Assembly (NCBI GenBank): GCA_013002425.1
Contig: JABDJQ010000537.1
Location: 1-7,236, forward strand
Source of the DNA: Gemmatimonadota bacterium
GTDB lineage: Bacteria > Orphanbacterota > Orphanbacteria > Orphanbacterales > Orphanbacteraceae
Direction: 5' to 3'
Length of the DNA: 7,236 nt
Under the pieces are notes generated by a model, which was given only the letters and a program-made list of their open reading frames with translations, searched no databases and had not been told where the DNA came from. The position numbers were made by a program, and so were the translations under genes. This document shows positions 4,383-7,236 of the stretch, piece after piece. The stretch's first letter is position 1. Every line of letters starts with the position of its first letter.

Positions 4383-6749
4383 ATGAATTCACATTCGATT
4401 TCCGTTCTTGAGTTCCCCGCCGTCGTCGCGAGACTGGCGAACCGGTGTGTTTCGGAACCGGGCCGCGCGCTCGCGGAGGCCATAGCCCCCTCGACCGATC
4501 CGCATTGGATCGGCGAGGCGCAGGAACACCTGGCTGAAATGGCGGGCATTCTCGAACGGGACGGACGCATTCCCATGGGGGAAGTGCGCGCCATGGACGG
4601 CATCGTATCGCGCGCAGCGGCCGAAGGCGCCGCGCTGTCGATCGAAGATCTGCTCGCGGTACTGCGCTGCGCCAGGACCTCCGAGGACGTGCGCCGCTAT
4701 ATAGAGCAGCGATCCGAGCAGGCTCCCCGCACGTACGTCCTTTCGATGGATCTCGATGGTCTGGAAGCGATTCAGATGGGAATAGCACGGGCGATCGATC
4801 CCGAGGGAGAGATTCTCGACCGGGCGAGCGAGAAGCTCGCCAAAATCCGGCGCGAAATGCACACCGTGCGCCGTGAGCTGCGCTCCATTCTGGACTCGTA
4901 TCTGAACACTCCCGAGACCTCGCGCTTCCTGCAGGAGAACATCGTGACCCTTCGCAACGGGCGCTACGTTCTCCCCGTAAAGGGGGGCGACCAACGCTCG
5001 ATCGACGGCATCGTCCATGCGCATTCGGGATCCGGCGCCACCGTATTCGTCGAGCCGATCGAAACGGTCGCCCGCAACAACGCGCTTGCGAGGCTGCAGC
5101 AGGCGGAACAGCGGGAGATCCATCGCATCCTGCAAGCGCTCACGGCTCTCGTGAGCGAGGGAGCCGGTGCTCTTCTCGCCAACCACTCCATTCTCTCCCG
5201 TCTCGACCTTTTTCAGGCAAAAGCATTACTCATGAAGGAGTGGCGCGGGGTGATTCCGGGTGTCGCGCGGAACGCCCGGCTTTCGATTCAGCAGGGCCGG
5301 CACCCGCTGCTGGAGGAGTCGCTCCGACAGGAAGGGCGACAGGAAGAACTGATCCCGCTCGTGCTCGTGTTCCCGGACGATACGCGGTCCATCGTGCTCA
5401 CCGGTCCCAACACCGGCGGGAAAACGGTCGCGCTCAAGACGCTCGGGCTTTTCGTGCTCATGGCACAGTCGGGAATGGCGCTGCCGGCCGGGGAGGGCAC
5501 CACTCTGCCGCTCTTCGATACCGTGCATGTCGATATCGGAGACGAGCAGTCGATTGAAAACTCCCTCTCTTCGTTCTCGGCGCATCTCGCGCAGATGAAG
5601 ACGATGCTGTCCGAAGTGGCCGCGACCGGCCTGGTTCTCGTCGACGAACTCGGCGCCGGAACCGACCCGACAGAGGGGGCCGCCATCTCGATGGCGCTTC
5701 TGGAAGAACTGCACGCGCGCGGGACGTGCTCTCTCGTGACGACGCATCTCGGTTCTCTCAAGGCGTTCGTACATGAAATGCCCGGCATGGAGAACGCCTC
5801 GATGGCATTCGACACCCGGGCCATGAAACCCACATACACACTCGACATGGGGCTTCCGGGAACGAGCCACGCGATCGCGACGGCGCGCAGGCTCGGCCTG
5901 CCCGAGAAGATGCTGGCCCGGGCCGCCGAGCACATCGGCACCTCTTCGATGGAAGTCGAGTCGCTGCTCGCGGATTTGAAGGAGCGGAAACGCCTGCTCG
6001 ACGAGCGGAGCGCCGATCTGGAGGAAAGGGCGGTGGGACAGGAAGCCGTAGTGCGCGATCTCGAGGCGCGTGAAGCAATGCTGCGCGAGCGGGAGCGGCG
6101 CGCGAAGAGCCAGGCCCTCGCCGACGCGAAACGCTACCTGGACGAATCGCGCGCGCTGGTGGAGAGCCACGTGAAGGAGATCCGCACGCACAGCGGCGAG
6201 CGGGACTCCGTTCGCAAAGCGCGGCAGGCCATCGAGACCGAACGACGAACTCTCGGAGCCGAGATCTCGCGTCTGGAAAAGGATACCGCGCCGGCTGCCG
6301 GCAAGGCACTGGAGAGTGTGACTTTCGGACAGTACGTTCGTGTCGAAAGTCTCGGACAGATCGGGCGCATCGTCGGCGAAGGCAATCGTTCCGGCCGCTG
6401 TTTCGTCGAAGCCGGCGGTCTGCGCCTCGAAGTCGATCTCAAAGATCTGAGGGCAGCCGATCCGCCTGCGCCCAAACGTGCGCAGCCTGTCCATCACGGT
6501 GGATCGTTCGACCGGGTCGCTCGCATCGAATGCGATCTGCGCGGCCTGAATGCTGAGGACGCGATTGCCGAGCTCGACCGGTTCCTCGACGACGCGGTCC
6601 TCACGGGGCTCGATCGCGTGAACGTGATTCACGGAATCGGGACCGGCGTTTTGCGCACGGCCGTGAGCGTGTACCTCGGCGACGACTCTCGCGTGCAGGC
6701 GTCTTCGCTCGACCGGCCCGGCGGCGCCACCACTGTGGAGATGAGATAA
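4383..6749 (+). CDS. mutS2: MutS2 ATPase/endonuclease (MutS2 family, C-terminal Smr domain)
   Basis: This 788-residue protein matches the usual MutS2 length. It lacks the MutS mismatch-recognition domain, so it is not a canonical repair MutS. Known family members suppress recombination by acting on branched DNA, and in Bacillus MutS2 acts on collided ribosomes. Domains in order: MutS-type core and clamp with the family stretch NGRYVLPVKGG from 192 to FVEP; ATPase with Walker A GPNTGGKT (341-348), DIGDEQSIENSLSSFSAHL from 384, and Walker B LVLVDELGAGTDPTEG (417-432, acidic D421 E422); a charged coiled coil about 520-635; a KOW-like region from 648; and an Smr domain with DLRG (718-721) and HGIGTG (750-755). 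The motifs expected for ATPase and nuclease are intact. The ATG fits the family N-terminus (SVLEF...SEPGR). Its Shine-Dalgarno is weak (GCAGG, 11 nt away) and may be masked in the leader. Confidence 0.97.
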   Translation: MNSHSISVLEFPAVVARLANRCVSEPGRALAEAIAPSTDPHWIGEAQEHLAEMAGILERDGRIPMGEVRAMDGIVSRAAAEGAALSIEDLLAVLRCARTSEDVRRYIEQRSEQAPRTYVLSMDLDGLEAIQMGIARAIDPEGEILDRASEKLAKIRREMHTVRRELRSILDSYLNTPETSRFLQENIVTLRNGRYVLPVKGGDQRSIDGIVHAHSGSGATVFVEPIETVARNNALARLQQAEQREIHRILQALTALVSEGAGALLANHSILSRLDLFQAKALLMKEWRGVIPGVARNARLSIQQGRHPLLEESLRQEGRQEELIPLVLVFPDDTRSIVLTGPNTGGKTVALKTLGLFVLMAQSGMALPAGEGTTLPLFDTVHVDIGDEQSIENSLSSFSAHLAQMKTMLSEVAATGLVLVDELGAGTDPTEGAAISMALLEELHARGTCSLVTTHLGSLKAFVHEMPGMENASMAFDTRAMKPTYTLDMGLPGTSHAIATARRLGLPEKMLARAAEHIGTSSMEVESLLADLKERKRLLDERSADLEERAVGQEAVVRDLEAREAMLRERERRAKSQALADAKRYLDESRALVESHVKEIRTHSGERDSVRKARQAIETERRTLGAEISRLEKDTAPAAGKALESVTFGQYVRVESLGQIGRIVGEGNRSGRCFVEAGGLRLEVDLKDLRAADPPAPKRAQPVHHGGSFDRVARIECDLRGLNAEDAIAELDRFLDDAVLTGLDRVNVIHGIGTGVLRTAVSVYLGDDSRVQASSLDRPGGATTVEMR
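6737..6740 (+). promoter_or_regulatory. Shine-Dalgarno sequence of dnaG inside the end of mutS2
   Basis: GGAG, within TGGAGATGAG, lies 8 nt before the dnaG ATG at 6749. The stop of mutS2 and the start of dnaG share one base (TAATG). This arrangement favours re-initiation by the terminating ribosome. Confidence 0.65.
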
Positions 6750-7236
6750 TGGGACGCTCGTCCGAGACAGTCGAGCAGATCCGCGCGGCGAACGACATCG
6801 TTTCCGTCGTCGGAAGCTACGTGCGCCTTCGCAAGGCGGGCCGCAACTACAAAGGCCTCTGCCCGTTCCATCGCGAGAAAACACCGTCCTTCATCGTGAG
6901 CCCGGAACGCGAGACCTTTCACTGCTTCGGCTGCGGCAAGGGGGGAGACGTCTATCGCTTCATCATGGAGATGGACGCATGCGAATTCCCCGAAGCGATG
7001 CGCACGCTCGCGACGCGGGCCGGTATCACGCTCCCCTCGCGCTGGAACCGTGATCAAGGCATTAACGAGGGGCCGCGCCAGGCGCTGGCGTTCGCCGAAA
7101 CGCATTTCTACAAACTGCTGCAGTCCGACGCCGGCAAGCCCGCGCGCGAGTATCTCGGCGAGCGCGGCATCACGGCCGAAGCGATCGAGACGTTTCGTAT
7201 CGGATTCGCGCCGGAGGCGTGGCGCCTGCTCAGGGA
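6749..7236 (+). CDS. dnaG: DNA primase DnaG, N-terminal part (gene cut by window end)
   Basis: The frame opens at ATG 6749 and stays open for 162 codons to the end of the window. The product makes RNA primers at the replication fork and works with the replicative helicase. The N-terminal CHC2 zinc-binding domain is complete: CPFH (38-41) followed by EKTPSF, then HCFGCGKGGDV (58-68). Its zinc ligands are C38, H41, C59 and C62, as in known bacterial primases. The start of the TOPRIM-containing catalytic region follows, with REYLGERGI and the family segment ETFRIGFAPEAW. The catalytic acidic residues and the helicase-binding C-terminus lie beyond the window. The start overlaps the mutS2 stop by one base and no separate promoter is visible, so expression probably depends on the mutS2 promoter and leader. 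Confidence 0.97.
   Translation, partial: MGRSSETVEQIRAANDIVSVVGSYVRLRKAGRNYKGLCPFHREKTPSFIVSPERETFHCFGCGKGGDVYRFIMEMDACEFPEAMRTLATRAGITLPSRWNRDQGINEGPRQALAFAETHFYKLLQSDAGKPAREYLGERGITAEAIETFRIGFAPEAWRLLR

Noticed and set aside
4226..4411. Open frame of about 60 codons in the mutS2 leader (GTG 4226 or ATG 4232), overlapping the mutS2 start
   Set aside because: It has no good Shine-Dalgarno, its composition is unlike the neighbouring genes, its product is unrecognisable, and it overlaps the structured leader. A regulatory leader peptide cannot be excluded, but nothing supports one.
3427..4788. 453-codon minus-strand open frame spanning rsmE, the intergenic region and the mutS2 start
   Set aside because: It crosses two conserved genes and a promoter on the other strand, is strongly Arg/Pro-rich, and resembles no family.
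5226..6884. 552-codon open frame antisense to mutS2 and dnaG
   Set aside because: It mirrors two clearly conserved coding genes, and its translation is Arg/His-rich low-complexity sequence without recognisable motifs.

Overview
The window is 7.2 kb of GC-rich bacterial chromosome. Every gene lies on the + strand and is a conserved housekeeping gene. In order they are: the 3' end of grpE, dnaK, dnaJ, an rsmE-like rRNA methyltransferase gene, a 281-bp gap, mutS2, and the 5' part of dnaG. There is no sign of mobile DNA, phage, CRISPR, tRNA or rRNA. The protein families and gene order show a bacterium. The Ala/Gly-rich DnaK tail and the unusual DnaJ G/F linker would suit a less-studied high-GC lineage, but I cannot place the organism more precisely from this sequence.

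Positions 1-4101 read as one chaperone operon. Nucleotide exchange factor GrpE, Hsp70 DnaK and Hsp40 DnaJ form the complete folding cycle. A small SPOUT-type methyltransferase gene of the RsmE family follows the dnaJ stop after a single base. The gaps are 51, 11 and 1 bp, with purine-rich Shine-Dalgarno sequences. dnaJ starts at TTG. The regulatory region of this operon, presumably upstream of grpE, is outside the window.

Positions 4102-4382 are the only real intergenic region and the most interesting part. It holds a 7-bp GC-rich stem-loop that could end the chaperone transcript. Next comes a near-consensus sigma-70-type promoter (TTGACG, 17 bp, TATATT), and then an untranslated leader of about 188 nt before mutS2. 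The leader can form several helices. One is a 13-bp helix with a single bulge that covers the only Shine-Dalgarno-like sequence before the mutS2 ATG. Another is a 15-bp long-range stem. These two either form a pseudoknot or compete, depending on the fold, which is the layout expected of a cis-regulatory RNA. I do not recognise it as a known riboswitch class.

Positions 4383-7236 are a second transcription unit. A full-length MutS2 (MutS-type ATPase, coiled coil, KOW-like domain, C-terminal Smr domain) overlaps the start of DNA primase dnaG by one base (TAATG). The long leader would therefore control both a ribosome-rescue/recombination protein and the replication primase.
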